Made by a program: the position numbers and the translations under genes. The notes under the pieces were generated by a model, which searched no databases, was not told the origin of the DNA, and saw nothing but the letters and a program-made list of their open reading frames with translations. Of a DNA stretch of 64,000 nt, positions 50,335-59,425 are shown piece by piece. The stretch is from assembly GCA_944321505.1 (NCBI GenBank), contig CALULN010000003.1, forward strand, positions 1 through 64,000, read 5' to 3'. Source of the DNA: Candidatus Methanomethylophilaceae archaeon. Its GTDB lineage: Archaea; Thermoplasmatota; Thermoplasmata; Methanomassiliicoccales; Methanomethylophilaceae. Position 1 is the first letter of the stretch; each line of letters begins with the position of its first letter.

Positions 50335-51408
50335 ATGGTTCCCAAGAAGAGGATCGACTCCATTCTCGACGGTTACGACCTCAGCGACATAACCATAGCG
50401 ACGCTCTGCTCGCACTCCTCGCTCCAGATCTTCCACGGAGCGCGGAAGCTGGGTTTCAAGACGCTTGGGCTCACCATAACTCACGACACCAAGTACTACG
50501 ACGCGTTCCCGCTGGCCAAGCCGGACGAGATCATCCGCTACAAGGACTTCGAGGACATGGAGTCCAGGGTGGGGGAGCTCCACGACAGGAACGTCATCAT
50601 CATCCCCCACGGGTCCTTCGTCGAGTACATGGGCCCCCGCAGGTTCGAGGACTACGAGGTCCCCACCTACTGCAACCGCTCCGTCCTCCAGTGGGAGTCG
50701 GACAGGGACATGGAGCGGCAGTGGCTGACATCCGCAGGGGTGTCCATGCCCAAGATCTTCAAGGATGCCAGGGAGATCAACGAGCCTGTGATGGTGAAGT
50801 ACCACGGGGCCAAGGGCGGCCGCGGCTTCTTCATCGCCAAGGACTACCCCGACTTCAAGGCCTCCATCGACAACAGCCAGCCGTACACGATCCAGGAGTA
50901 CATCCTGGGTACCAGGTACTATCTGCACTTCTTCTACTCCCCGTTCAAGAAGGACGGCTACTCCGTCTCCAGGGGCGGGACGCTGGAGCTGCTCTCCATC
51001 GACAGGAGGGACGAGACCAACATCGACGAGATGTACAAGCTGGGCTCCATGGAGGAGGCCAGGAGGCTCGGCGTCAACCCGTCCTTCGTGGTCACCGGCA
51101 ACACGCCCGTGGTCATCCGCGAGTCCCTGCTCCCCAAGGCATTCGCCATGGCGGAGAAGGTGGTCAACCGCTCCTACGACCTGTTCGGAGGGATGTGGGG
51201 CCCGTTCTGCCTGGAGACCGTCGTCACCGACAAGCTGGAGTTCAAGGTGTTCGAGATATCCACCCGCATCGTCGCCGGCACCAACCCGTTCATATCCGGG
51301 TCCCCCTACGCCGATCTGATCTATCCGGGCCTGAGCACCGGCGGCAGGATCGCCCTGGAGATCAAGGAGGCGGTCAGGGACGGCAACCTCAAGGACCTCA
51401 TGACGTGA
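50335..51408 (+). CDS. purP: FAICAR synthetase PurP
   Basis: This 357-aa ATP-grasp enzyme is the archaeal formate-dependent step that makes FAICAR from AICAR, replacing the folate-dependent PurH. Recognisable parts are TIATLCSHSSLQIFHGARK near residue 20, KYHGAKGGRGFF near 155, QEYILGTRYYLHFF near 186, and ESLLPKAFAMAE further on. With purS/L/Q and prs, the window covers several steps of purine synthesis. Confidence 0.94.
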   Translation: MVPKKRIDSILDGYDLSDITIATLCSHSSLQIFHGARKLGFKTLGLTITHDTKYYDAFPLAKPDEIIRYKDFEDMESRVGELHDRNVIIIPHGSFVEYMGPRRFEDYEVPTYCNRSVLQWESDRDMERQWLTSAGVSMPKIFKDAREINEPVMVKYHGAKGGRGFFIAKDYPDFKASIDNSQPYTIQEYILGTRYYLHFFYSPFKKDGYSVSRGGTLELLSIDRRDETNIDEMYKLGSMEEARRLGVNPSFVVTGNTPVVIRESLLPKAFAMAEKVVNRSYDLFGGMWGPFCLETVVTDKLEFKVFEISTRIVAGTNPFISGSPYADLIYPGLSTGGRIALEIKEAVRDGNLKDLMT

Positions 51409-51468
51409 CCGCGCAAACGATTTTAACACAGCGCGCATACTCGGAGCCATCCCAGGTGGTTGCTGAGC

Positions 51469-52626
51469 ATGATCACTTCCAAGAGGCTGCAGGAGATCCC
51501 TCCGTCAGGTACGGTCGCGATATCGAATCTGGTTTCTAAGATGAAGGCCGAGGGCGCAGACATCGTGTCCTTCTCCATGGGGGAGCCCGATTTCTCCACG
51601 CCGTCCAACATCGCGGACGCGTGCGTGGAGTCCCTCAGGTCGGGGTTCACCCATTACACCCCGTCCACCGGCATTCCCGAGCTCAGGAAGGCCGTCGCCG
51701 ACTACTCCCGCAGCAAGAACGGGATCCCCTGCGACGCGTCCAACGTGCTGATAACCCCTACCAAGCAGGCGCTGTTCATGATAGCGCTGGCATACCTGGA
51801 TCCCGGGGATGAGGTGCTCCTTCCGGATCCCTCCTGGGTCTCCTACGAGGCCCACATCCGCATGACCGGCGCCGTGCCGAAGTACGTCACCACGTCCTTC
51901 GACGACGGCTTCGTGATCGACCCGGAGAAGGTGGAGGCCGCCGCCACGTCCAAGACCAAGATGGTGGTCATCAACTCCCCCTCCAACCCCACGGGGTGCG
52001 TACAGCCCGAATCCACCATCAAGGGCATCGCGGACATCTGCGTGGACAGGGACATCTACGCCCTGTCCGACGAGATCTACGAGAACGTCATCTACGGCGG
52101 GAGGCACGTGTCCATCGCCTCCATGCCCGGGATGTTCGACCGCACCATCACCGTGTCCGGCCTCTCCAAGACCTACGCCATGACCGGCTGGAGGCTCGGC
52201 TGGGCCATCGCCCCGGCGCAGGACATCGTCGCCATCAACAAGCTGCAGTCCCACTCCATCACCTGCTGCACATCATTCACCCAGCCCGCCGCCGTGGAGG
52301 CCATCACCGGCCCCCAGGAGGAGAAGGACAGGATGGTGGAGACCTTCAGGAAGCGCAGGGATCTGGCACTGGACCTCATATCGGAGATCCCCCAGCTGGA
52401 GTGCAACGTGCCCGAGGGAGCTTTCTACCTCTTCCCCCGCTGCAGCATCGACATGCCCTCCAACGAGCTGGCGGAGAGGCTGCTGAAGGAGGCCAAGGTC
52501 GCCGTGACCCCCGGCAGGGCGTTCGGTCCCGCCGGAGAGGGCTTCTTCAGGATATCCTACGCCACCGGCGAGGACCAGATCCGCGAGGGCCTGTCCAGGA
52601 TAAAGAAGGCTCTGGCTTCGATGTGA
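51469..52626 (+). CDS. Aspartate-type aminotransferase, class I/II
   Basis: This 385-aa fold-type I PLP enzyme has SPSNPTG near residue 168 and DEIYENVIY near 200. The PLP lysine is in SGLSKTYAMTGWRLGW near residue 232. It best fits archaeal AspC-like aminotransferases. Substrate range (Asp, aromatic, or Ala) cannot be fixed by sequence alone. The ATG at 51469 with GGTGGT upstream is preferred to the TTG at 51460. Confidence 0.9.
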   Translation: MITSKRLQEIPPSGTVAISNLVSKMKAEGADIVSFSMGEPDFSTPSNIADACVESLRSGFTHYTPSTGIPELRKAVADYSRSKNGIPCDASNVLITPTKQALFMIALAYLDPGDEVLLPDPSWVSYEAHIRMTGAVPKYVTTSFDDGFVIDPEKVEAAATSKTKMVVINSPSNPTGCVQPESTIKGIADICVDRDIYALSDEIYENVIYGGRHVSIASMPGMFDRTITVSGLSKTYAMTGWRLGWAIAPAQDIVAINKLQSHSITCCTSFTQPAAVEAITGPQEEKDRMVETFRKRRDLALDLISEIPQLECNVPEGAFYLFPRCSIDMPSNELAERLLKEAKVAVTPGRAFGPAGEGFFRISYATGEDQIREGLSRIKKALASM

Positions 52627-52630
52627 GCCT

Positions 52631-52650
52631 GCGGGCGCGTATGCGCCCGC
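52631..52650. terminator. GC stem-loop between aminotransferase gene and serC-like gene
   Basis: GCGGGCGC-GTAT-GCGCCCGC is a perfect 8-bp stem without a U-run. It lies between the stop at 52626 and the next promoter, so it may mark an mRNA end. Confidence 0.4.
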
Positions 52651-52655
52651 GCACA

Positions 52656-52665
52656 CTTATTATAC
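52656..52665 (+). promoter_or_regulatory. TATA box of serC-like/serA operon
   Basis: CTTATTATAC predicts a start near 52687 and a leader of about 30 nt holding the GGAGTGG ribosome binding site of the TTG start at 52716. Confidence 0.5.
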
Positions 52666-52715
52666 GGGAATCCGCATCGCATGCCTGGTCGCACAGTCGA
52701 CGCGGAGTGGTAACT

Positions 52716-53786
52716 TTGAGCAGGAAGCTTTTCACCGTCGGACCGGTGCACGTGGAGGACGACGTCCTCCGCGCCATGACCCGGCCGATGATCACCCACA
52801 GGTGCAAGGAGTACAAGGCCCTCCACGGTTCAATCGTGGAGAAGATGAGGAAGGCGCTGGACACCGACATGGACATCTTCCTGGTCGGCGGCTCCGCCAC
52901 CGTCCTCATAGAGGGCGCGGTCAGGAACGGAGTGTCGTCCGCATGCCTCGGCCTGTCCAACGGCTCCTTCGGCAACAGGTTCATCGAGTGCGGCACCGCC
53001 AACGGCAAGGACGTGGCGAGGGTCGACGTCCCCTGGGGGAAGGCCATCCGCGCCTCCGACATCGAGGGGAAGGTCACCGATGCCACCGAGGCCGTGTGCT
53101 GGGTGAGCAACGAGTCCTCCACCGGGGTGCTGAACCCCAGCACCGAGCTGGCCGAGGAGGTCAGGAGGCAGAACCCCGACGCCCTGGTGATGGTGGACGC
53201 GGTCACCTCCGCATTCGCGGCGGACTTGGATCTGCGCAGGATGCGCCCGGACGCCCTTATGTTCGGCACCCAGAAGGCCCTGGCGCTGCCCCCCGGCCTG
53301 GCGTTCGTCTGCGTCAGCGAGGAGATGATGGAGCGCTCTGCGAAGACGAAGGGCAAGGGCTTCTACACCGACTTCGTCAAGCTGAAGAAGAACGCGGACG
53401 AGAACTACGCCCTGACCACCCCACCCGTGTCGCTCATGTACGCTCTGGACTACCAGCTGGACCGCATCCTCGCCGAGGGGATGCAGGCCCGCTACGAGAG
53501 GCACGCAAAGATGGCCCGCATGGTGGAGGAGTGGGCGCAGAAGCGCTTCGACGGCCTGTTCCCCGAGGAGGGCTTCAGGTCCAGGACCATCGGCGTCGTG
53601 AAGAGGGGCGGCCTCGACTTCGATGCCTTCCACACCGCCCTCAAGGCCAAGGGGTACGAGATATCCAACGGCTACGGGGACATCAAATCATCGACCTTCA
53701 GGATCGGGCACATGGGCGACATCACCCCCGCTGCCCTGGAAGGTCTCATCAAAGCCATGGACGAAACACTGGAGGAGATGCAATGA
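52716..53786 (+). CDS. Class V aminotransferase, probable phosphoserine aminotransferase
   Basis: The protein has 356 aa. The N-terminus RKLFTVGPVHVEDDVLRAM is typical of the alanine-glyoxylate/serine-pyruvate aminotransferase group. The PLP Asp lies in MVDAVTSAF and the Lys in FGTQKALALPPG near residue 190. It begins with TTG, preceded by GGAGTGG. The ATGA overlap with serA points to the serine pathway: methanogens use a class V enzyme of this kind in place of classical SerC. Substrate assignment is therefore context-based. Confidence 0.85.
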   Translation: MSRKLFTVGPVHVEDDVLRAMTRPMITHRCKEYKALHGSIVEKMRKALDTDMDIFLVGGSATVLIEGAVRNGVSSACLGLSNGSFGNRFIECGTANGKDVARVDVPWGKAIRASDIEGKVTDATEAVCWVSNESSTGVLNPSTELAEEVRRQNPDALVMVDAVTSAFAADLDLRRMRPDALMFGTQKALALPPGLAFVCVSEEMMERSAKTKGKGFYTDFVKLKKNADENYALTTPPVSLMYALDYQLDRILAEGMQARYERHAKMARMVEEWAQKRFDGLFPEEGFRSRTIGVVKRGGLDFDAFHTALKAKGYEISNGYGDIKSSTFRIGHMGDITPAALEGLIKAMDETLEEMQ

Positions 53787-55363
53787 AGATGCTGGTTTCC
53801 GACCCCCTCTCCGAGGAGGGGCTGACCATCCTGAGGGATTCCGGGATCCCCGTGGATGTCAAGACGGGGCTCTCCGAGGACGAGCTCTGCGCTATCATTG
53901 GGGAATACGACGGTCTGGTCATCAGGAGCGGCACCAAGGTCACCAAGAAGGTGATCGAGGCCGGCTCCAGGCTCAAGGTCATCGGACGCGCCGGCGTCGG
54001 AGTCGACAACGTGGACATCCCCGCCGCCACCGAGAAGGGGATACTGGTGATGAACACACCTTCGGCCAACATAGTCTCCGCCGCGGAGCACTCCTGCGCC
54101 ATGATCCTGGCGCTGGCGAGGAACATCCCCCAGGCCCACGAGTCCATGCACAGGGGCGAGTGGAAGCGCAGCAAGTTCAGCGGCATCGAGCTCAACGGGA
54201 AGACCCTGGGCATCATAGGCGTCGGCCGCGTGGGCGGAGAGGTTGCCCGCAGGCTGAAGCACTTCAACATGACCATGATCGGATACGACCCCTACCTCCC
54301 TCCCGAGGTGGCCGACGAGATAGGCGTCAGGCTCACAGACCTGGAGGAGGTTCTGACCAAGTCCGACATAATGACGATACACACCCCTCTCCTGCCGGAC
54401 ACCAGGAACATGATCAGCATGCCCCAGTTCCGCATGATGAAGCCCAACGCCATGCTGATCAACGTGGCCCGCGGAGGCATAGTCAACGAGGACGACCTGT
54501 ACACCGCCCTCAAGGAGAAGGTCATCGCCGGAGCCGCCTTCGACGTCTGGTGCAGCGAGCCCCTGTCCGACAGCGAGAAGAGGCTGCTTGAGCTGGACAA
54601 CCTGGTCACCACGCCACATCTCGGCGCATCCACCGCGGAGGCCCAGGAGAGGGTGGCGGTGGAGATCGCCAACTCCGTGGTCAAGTACCTCAGGGACGGG
54701 GAGATAGTCAACGCCATCAACGCCCCCAAGGGCAAGCTGGATCCCATGGTGGCCAAGTTCCTGGACCTGGCTAAGAGGATGGGCAGCCTGGCATACCAGC
54801 TCAACGGCAGGAAGCCCATCGGCTCCCTGGAGATCACCATCAGCGGGGAGCTGGCGGAGAAGGACACCCGCATGCTGAACCTCTCCGTCCTGGTGGGCGT
54901 CATGGACAACATCGTCGGCAACGGCGCCGCCAACATGATCAACGTCGCCTCCCTGGCCAAGGCCAAAGGCATCGACATCAAGGAGAGCAGGAACACCGAG
55001 GCCGAGGTCTACGACAGCACCATAGGCGTCAGGATCGAGACCGACGGGGACGTGTTCGACCTGGTGGGGACGGTCATCGGCACCCCCAGGCTGGTGGGCA
55101 TCAACGGCTACCGCCTGGAGGTCCCCCTGGGAGGCCACATGCTCCTCGCCAGGTACACCGACACCCCCGGCACCATCGGCAAGGTGGGCAGGGTCCTCGG
55201 AGACGCCGGCATCAACATCGCCACCATGTCCGTCGGCAGGGACGTCCCGGCCGGCACCGCGGTCATGGCCCTCAGCATCGACGACCCGGTCCCGCCGGAG
55301 GTCCTGAAGGCGGTGGACGAGGCGTCCGGATTCATGGACTCGAAGTACGCGGAGATCCAGTGA
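53783..55363 (+). CDS. serA: D-3-phosphoglycerate dehydrogenase
   Basis: This 526-aa long-form SerA catalyses the first step of serine synthesis. The NAD site is GIIGVGRVGGEVARRL near residue 146, and catalytic Arg, Glu and His lie in NVARGG and the LVTTPHLGAST segment. An intervening allosteric-substrate-binding domain (about 325-440) and a C-terminal ACT domain (about 453-526, serine feedback) follow. Confidence 0.95.
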   Translation: MKMLVSDPLSEEGLTILRDSGIPVDVKTGLSEDELCAIIGEYDGLVIRSGTKVTKKVIEAGSRLKVIGRAGVGVDNVDIPAATEKGILVMNTPSANIVSAAEHSCAMILALARNIPQAHESMHRGEWKRSKFSGIELNGKTLGIIGVGRVGGEVARRLKHFNMTMIGYDPYLPPEVADEIGVRLTDLEEVLTKSDIMTIHTPLLPDTRNMISMPQFRMMKPNAMLINVARGGIVNEDDLYTALKEKVIAGAAFDVWCSEPLSDSEKRLLELDNLVTTPHLGASTAEAQERVAVEIANSVVKYLRDGEIVNAINAPKGKLDPMVAKFLDLAKRMGSLAYQLNGRKPIGSLEITISGELAEKDTRMLNLSVLVGVMDNIVGNGAANMINVASLAKAKGIDIKESRNTEAEVYDSTIGVRIETDGDVFDLVGTVIGTPRLVGINGYRLEVPLGGHMLLARYTDTPGTIGKVGRVLGDAGINIATMSVGRDVPAGTAVMALSIDDPVPPEVLKAVDEASGFMDSKYAEIQ

Positions 55364-55364
55364 G

Positions 55365-55754
55365 ATGAAGGGAATCATCACCGTAGAGGAGCTCACCCGC
55401 GCCATACAGAACAGCCCGGACAACCGGGGGATGCTGGAGGAGCAGGCCTACGCCCTGGCCCTCCACGTCCTCAACTTCTTCGGGTACTCCGATAGGATCA
55501 TCGACAACATCCTGGAGCCGGAGGACAGGGATGCGTTCTACATGCTGGAGGACGCAGCCATCCTGACCACGGAGCGGGAGGAGACCACCCTCTACGACGG
55601 CAGGGAGTGGAGGATCCACTACTGGCTGTTCCGCCGCGAGAAGATCGAGGAGCTGATCTCCGGCATCGACGACGGTTCCGGAGAGGAGGAGGCCGAGCAG
55701 TCCGTCTACGACGACCTCCCCGACGACGTCTGGGAGCGCGGTTCCGCCGCATGA
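55365..55754 (+). CDS. DUF6015-like protein
   Basis: This 129-aa helical, acidic protein has ALHVLNFFGYSDRIIDNILEPEDRDAFYMLED and the tail-proximal TLYDGREWRIHYW. This matches, to my recognition, the DUF6015 family of Thermoplasmata. It starts 1 nt after serA and overlaps the helicase gene by 4 nt (ATGA), so it may be tied to either. Function is unknown. Confidence 0.7.
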   Translation: MKGIITVEELTRAIQNSPDNRGMLEEQAYALALHVLNFFGYSDRIIDNILEPEDRDAFYMLEDAAILTTEREETTLYDGREWRIHYWLFRREKIEELISGIDDGSGEEEAEQSVYDDLPDDVWERGSAA

Positions 55755-57670
55755 TCCCCTTCCCCTACGAGCCCCGCAGGCATCAGGACGACATAGTCGG
55801 CAACATAGCCGCGGCGGTCTCGGCGGGGAGGCACTGCGTCATAGAGTCCGGAACAGGCACCGGCAAGACGGTGTGCTCCCTGGCCGGGGTGCTGCCTTCG
55901 GCGCTGGAGTCCGGGAGGAAGGTCATCTACCTCACCAGGACCAAGTCCCAGCAGAGGCAGGTGATCTCGGAGCTCAGGAGGATCTCCGCCGATGTCCCCG
56001 TTTTCGGCCTTGCGATACAGGGCAGGTCCGTCTCCACATGTCCGCTGATGGCGGAGAACGGAGAGCTTTCGTCAGGGACGTCCGAGGAGATGTCCCGCCT
56101 GTGCTCCAGGCTCAAGCGCAGGGAGTCGGGAGGCGTCTGCGGATGCAGGTACTACCAGGGCATCCTGGATTCCGATCCGGAGGATATCGCGTCCATGCTC
56201 TCGGAGGGGATGCCCGATCCGGAGGAGATGCAGCGCAGATGCGCCGACGCCGGCCTGTGCCCCTACGAGGCTGTCAAGGTCCTGGTGCCCAAGGCGGACG
56301 TGGTGGCCGCACCCTATGTGTTCCTGGTGAGCCCGGCGGTCCGCCGCAGGCTGCTGGACTGGATGAACGTCGACCTGGGGGACGTGTACGTCATCGTCGA
56401 CGAGGCCCACAACCTTCCCGACTACCTCAGGGAGTCCATGACCGCCGAGTACCGCCTGAGGTCCCTGGACCATGTCGCCAAGGAGGCGTCGGAGTACCAT
56501 GACCCGGAGGTTGCGCCGGGCATCTCCGTGATGGATGTGGCGGATGCTCTGAGGAAGGCCTTCGGGGAGGCGGCCGTCGAGTATCTGAGGGAGGAGGACG
56601 GGCTGATACCCTTCGGGTTCCTCCAGGAGTCCCTGATGTCCGAACTGCACATCCCCTCCACACGGCTGTCCGCCGCCTGCAAGAACCTGGTGGAGCTCGG
56701 GGAGGTCATACGGGAGGAGCGCAAGGAGCGCAGGAGGCTCCCCAGGTCCTACATCGGGAGCATGGGGTCCTTCCTCGACTTCTGGATGTCCTGCGACGAC
56801 GGATGCTACGTGCGCCTGATAAACGGAGGCGATGACCCGTCGCTGGAGGCCTACTGCATGGACCCCTTCGAGGCCGCAGAGCCCTTCAGGGAATGCCGTG
56901 CCAGCGTCCATATGTCCGGCACCCTGGAGCCGCTGGACGAGTACTGCGAGGAGCTGGGACTGGCCGGTGCGGAGGCACGGGCGTTCCCCTCCCCATTCGA
57001 TCCGGACAACCTGCTCACCCTGTACGTGGAGGACGTGACCACCAGGCACCGCGACCTGCAGATAGATCCGGACAACATAGCCAGGATAAGGGAGCACGCC
57101 CTCCGCCTGGTGAACGGCACCGGCAGGAACGCCGCCGTGTTCTTCCCGTCCTACGACATGATGGACCGCTTCATCTCCGACGGCATGGCCGAGGAGGTGG
57201 AGGGGGAGGTGTTCTTCGAGCGCAGGGGCATGAGCCAGGCGGAGCTGATGGAGTCCGTCGGGCAGTTCCGTGCATCCTCCGGAGGGGTGCTGTTCGCCGT
57301 CACCGGGGGCAGGGTCAGCGAGGGGGTGGACTTCCCCGGTCAGGACCTTGAGCTGGCGGTCATCGTAGGCCTGCCATACTCCCGTCCCAGCTTCAAGAAG
57401 GAGGCCCTCATCAGGTACTGCGACCGCAGGTTCGGCAACGGATGGGAGCATGCCGTGAAGACCCCGATGGTCAGGAAGATGCGCCAGACCAGGGGGAGGC
57501 TCATAAGGTCGGAGACGGACCGCGGAGCGGCGGTGGTGCTGGACTCCAGGGCGCCCCAGGTCACCGGGTTCGGAGCCATCCCCGCAGACGACCCGCTGAG
57601 GGACGTTCAGGGGTTCTTCGACGGCACAGGCTCAGGTGCGGCATGGCTCCGGAGGATCGCCTCTCAGTGA
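55751..57670 (+). CDS. Rad3/XPD/DinG-type superfamily 2 helicase
   Basis: This 639-aa protein has Walker A ESGTGTGKT at residues 32-40, motif Ia YLTRTKSQ, the DEAH box VIVDEAHNLP near 217 and motif VI QTRGRLIRSETDRG near 580. Cysteines near residues 97, 117, 131, 133, 163 and 169 lie where XPD-type enzymes hold a 4Fe-4S cluster. It probably unwinds DNA 5'-3' in repair. Whether it is the XPD orthologue or a DinG-like relative is not settled. Its last 39 nt overlap the convergent membrane-protein gene. Confidence 0.9.
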   Translation: MIPFPYEPRRHQDDIVGNIAAAVSAGRHCVIESGTGTGKTVCSLAGVLPSALESGRKVIYLTRTKSQQRQVISELRRISADVPVFGLAIQGRSVSTCPLMAENGELSSGTSEEMSRLCSRLKRRESGGVCGCRYYQGILDSDPEDIASMLSEGMPDPEEMQRRCADAGLCPYEAVKVLVPKADVVAAPYVFLVSPAVRRRLLDWMNVDLGDVYVIVDEAHNLPDYLRESMTAEYRLRSLDHVAKEASEYHDPEVAPGISVMDVADALRKAFGEAAVEYLREEDGLIPFGFLQESLMSELHIPSTRLSAACKNLVELGEVIREERKERRRLPRSYIGSMGSFLDFWMSCDDGCYVRLINGGDDPSLEAYCMDPFEAAEPFRECRASVHMSGTLEPLDEYCEELGLAGAEARAFPSPFDPDNLLTLYVEDVTTRHRDLQIDPDNIARIREHALRLVNGTGRNAAVFFPSYDMMDRFISDGMAEEVEGEVFFERRGMSQAELMESVGQFRASSGGVLFAVTGGRVSEGVDFPGQDLELAVIVGLPYSRPSFKKEALIRYCDRRFGNGWEHAVKTPMVRKMRQTRGRLIRSETDRGAAVVLDSRAPQVTGFGAIPADDPLRDVQGFFDGTGSGAAWLRRIASQ

Positions 57671-58900
57671 TCCGATGCCCCTCTCGATCAGCTTCCATGC
57701 GAACCAGAGCAGCACGATGTTCCTCAGGAAGATCACCATGATCCCGACGGCGGAGAAGTCGGAGCCGGTCCTGAGGGCGTAGTTCACCACCATGTTCAGC
57801 TGGGTCAGTCCCACTGCCAGTATGAACGCCCATGACGTCCTCTTCCCTCCGGAGGCAGGCAGCATGGCCCAGAGCATCACCGCGTACGGGATGATCCACA
57901 CCAGGTACTGGGAAGACAGCACCTTGTTGAGCACCATGAATGCCAGGGTGACGGCGAAGCATGCGGTTATCACGGTGCCGTGGCACTCGCCCTCTTTCTT
58001 CCCGAGTATCGCGTAGAACACGGCGTAGATGATGATGAGGGCGACGGCCAGCAGCGGGATCATCAGGTCGGCGGCGATCTCGGGCAGGTGCCCGTAGATG
58101 TTGTCGGAGCCGTATTCGAACATGAAGGTTATGTCCGTGAGCCCCAGCTCAGAAAGCACCATTATGAACCCTGCGGCCACAGACTCCACCTGCAGGCCGC
58201 GTTCCGCATGATAGCCCATGAACGAGAATGCGGTGGACGGCTCGGCGATCAGGAAGGGCAGCATGCAGACCATGCACACCGCCATGCAGATCCCCAGCCC
58301 CTTCGCCGCATCCCCGGTCCTCCCTCTGCGGATCATCCATATCATCAGGATCGGGGCGAGGATGGCCGGGTACAGCTTCGCCATCGTGCCCAATGCGATG
58401 AGCACCCATCCTACGCCGTCCCTTCCCTTCAGCAGGAAGTACAGCCCTCCCAGGGCCATGACCATGGGTGCGGCGTCGTACCTGTCCAGCACGAAGTCGA
58501 TGAGGATCAGGCAGAACAGGAGGTACAGGTCCACGCATCTGGCGGGACGGGGGGAGAACTCGGAGCAGATGCCGTGCACGAAGTATGCGCCCGCCAGCAG
58601 GAACAGGAACATCATGACCCCGAAGGCTATCTGGTAGGACAGCTCGTTGAATGAGAACAGCCTGGGGATGAGTATCAGGGCCATGCCCATCGGCGGGTAC
58701 TCCGCATCGAAGCCGCTGTAGGGCATCTGCCCGGAGACCATGGCCTCGGCGTATCCGAAGTAAAGCACGGTCTCGCTGGTTATCCCCGACAGCACGAAGA
58801 TGATGTAGTAGACGACTGCGGCGGCCAGGAACACCGCGGAGAACCTGACCATGCCGGGCCAGGCATCTCCGAACACATCCCTCACGCTCGCGGACGGCAT
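57632..58900 (-). CDS. GT-C-like polytopic membrane protein (GT87/DUF2029-like)
   Basis: This 422-aa protein has about ten hydrophobic segments. An external loop with SGQMPYSGFDAEYPPMGMALI (about residue 60) carries the acidic residue and the EYPP motif typical of GT87-type mannosyltransferases. RYDAAPMVMALGG and GTMAKLYPAILAP echo the later motifs of that group. It is related in plan, but only distantly in sequence, to the five paralogues at 27-36 kb. It follows the GtrA gene by 25 nt, which suggests polyprenyl-linked sugar transfer. Confidence 0.75.
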   Translation of the reverse strand: MPSASVRDVFGDAWPGMVRFSAVFLAAAVVYYIIFVLSGITSETVLYFGYAEAMVSGQMPYSGFDAEYPPMGMALILIPRLFSFNELSYQIAFGVMMFLFLLAGAYFVHGICSEFSPRPARCVDLYLLFCLILIDFVLDRYDAAPMVMALGGLYFLLKGRDGVGWVLIALGTMAKLYPAILAPILMIWMIRRGRTGDAAKGLGICMAVCMVCMLPFLIAEPSTAFSFMGYHAERGLQVESVAAGFIMVLSELGLTDITFMFEYGSDNIYGHLPEIAADLMIPLLAVALIIIYAVFYAILGKKEGECHGTVITACFAVTLAFMVLNKVLSSQYLVWIIPYAVMLWAMLPASGGKRTSWAFILAVGLTQLNMVVNYALRTGSDFSAVGIMVIFLRNIVLLWFAWKLIERGIGSLRGDPPEPCRT

Positions 58901-58925
58901 CGGTAGTGGACGGTAGCCCGCGGAT

Positions 58926-59369
58926 TTATTCTTTCGCTGAGCCAGGTTTGCGGAAGACGAGGTACTTGCTCAGCATGTAGTTCAAGACTATCTCCACCAC
59001 GGACACGATCAGCTTCGTCACCATGTTCTCCAGCCTGAAGAGGTCCTGGTCCACGCCTACGTGCACCAATACCGGGAACAGCACTATGGCGATGACGCCG
59101 GTGAGTATCCTGGATCCGAAGAACTGCGCGAACTCCGATGCGATCTTCTTTGCCGAGGAGTCCTTGCTCATGAAGACCCAGTACTTGTTGACAACGAATG
59201 CGAACAGCACCGCGCAGAGCCATGACGCCGCGTTGCTGATGTTGGGGTCGATGTCCAGCGCCACGAACACCGCGTAGGACCCCCAGCTCACCAGGACGGT
59301 GAGCCCGCCGAAGAAGACGTAGCGGATGAGCTCCTCGTAGCGGGTCCAGAGCTCTTTGATCGTCGCCAT
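58926..59369 (-). CDS. GtrA family membrane protein
   Basis: This 147-aa protein has four transmembrane helices and the GtrA signatures YVFFGGLTVLVSWGSY near residue 17 and AFVVNKYWVF near 57. It ends in a LNYMLSKYLVF helix. GtrA proteins are thought to help move undecaprenyl- or dolichyl-linked sugars across the membrane. GGAGGGG precedes the ATG at 59369, and an upstream ATG at 59417 is less likely. Confidence 0.88.
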   Translation of the reverse strand: MATIKELWTRYEELIRYVFFGGLTVLVSWGSYAVFVALDIDPNISNAASWLCAVLFAFVVNKYWVFMSKDSSAKKIASEFAQFFGSRILTGVIAIVLFPVLVHVGVDQDLFRLENMVTKLIVSVVEIVLNYMLSKYLVFRKPGSAKE

Positions 59370-59389
59370 CGCCCCTCCGATGCCGTGAA

Positions 59390-59400
59390 GGATATTAGGA
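59390..59400. promoter_or_regulatory. Shared A+T element between GtrA and CarS genes
   Basis: GGATATTAGGA is read as TCCTAATATCC on the other strand. It sits at TATA distance from both the GtrA ATG (about 23-31 nt) and the CarS ATG (about 27-36 nt), so one element may fire both ways. Confidence 0.4.
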
Positions 59401-59425
59401 TTTCCGTTGCCGTCCAATCGGCAAC

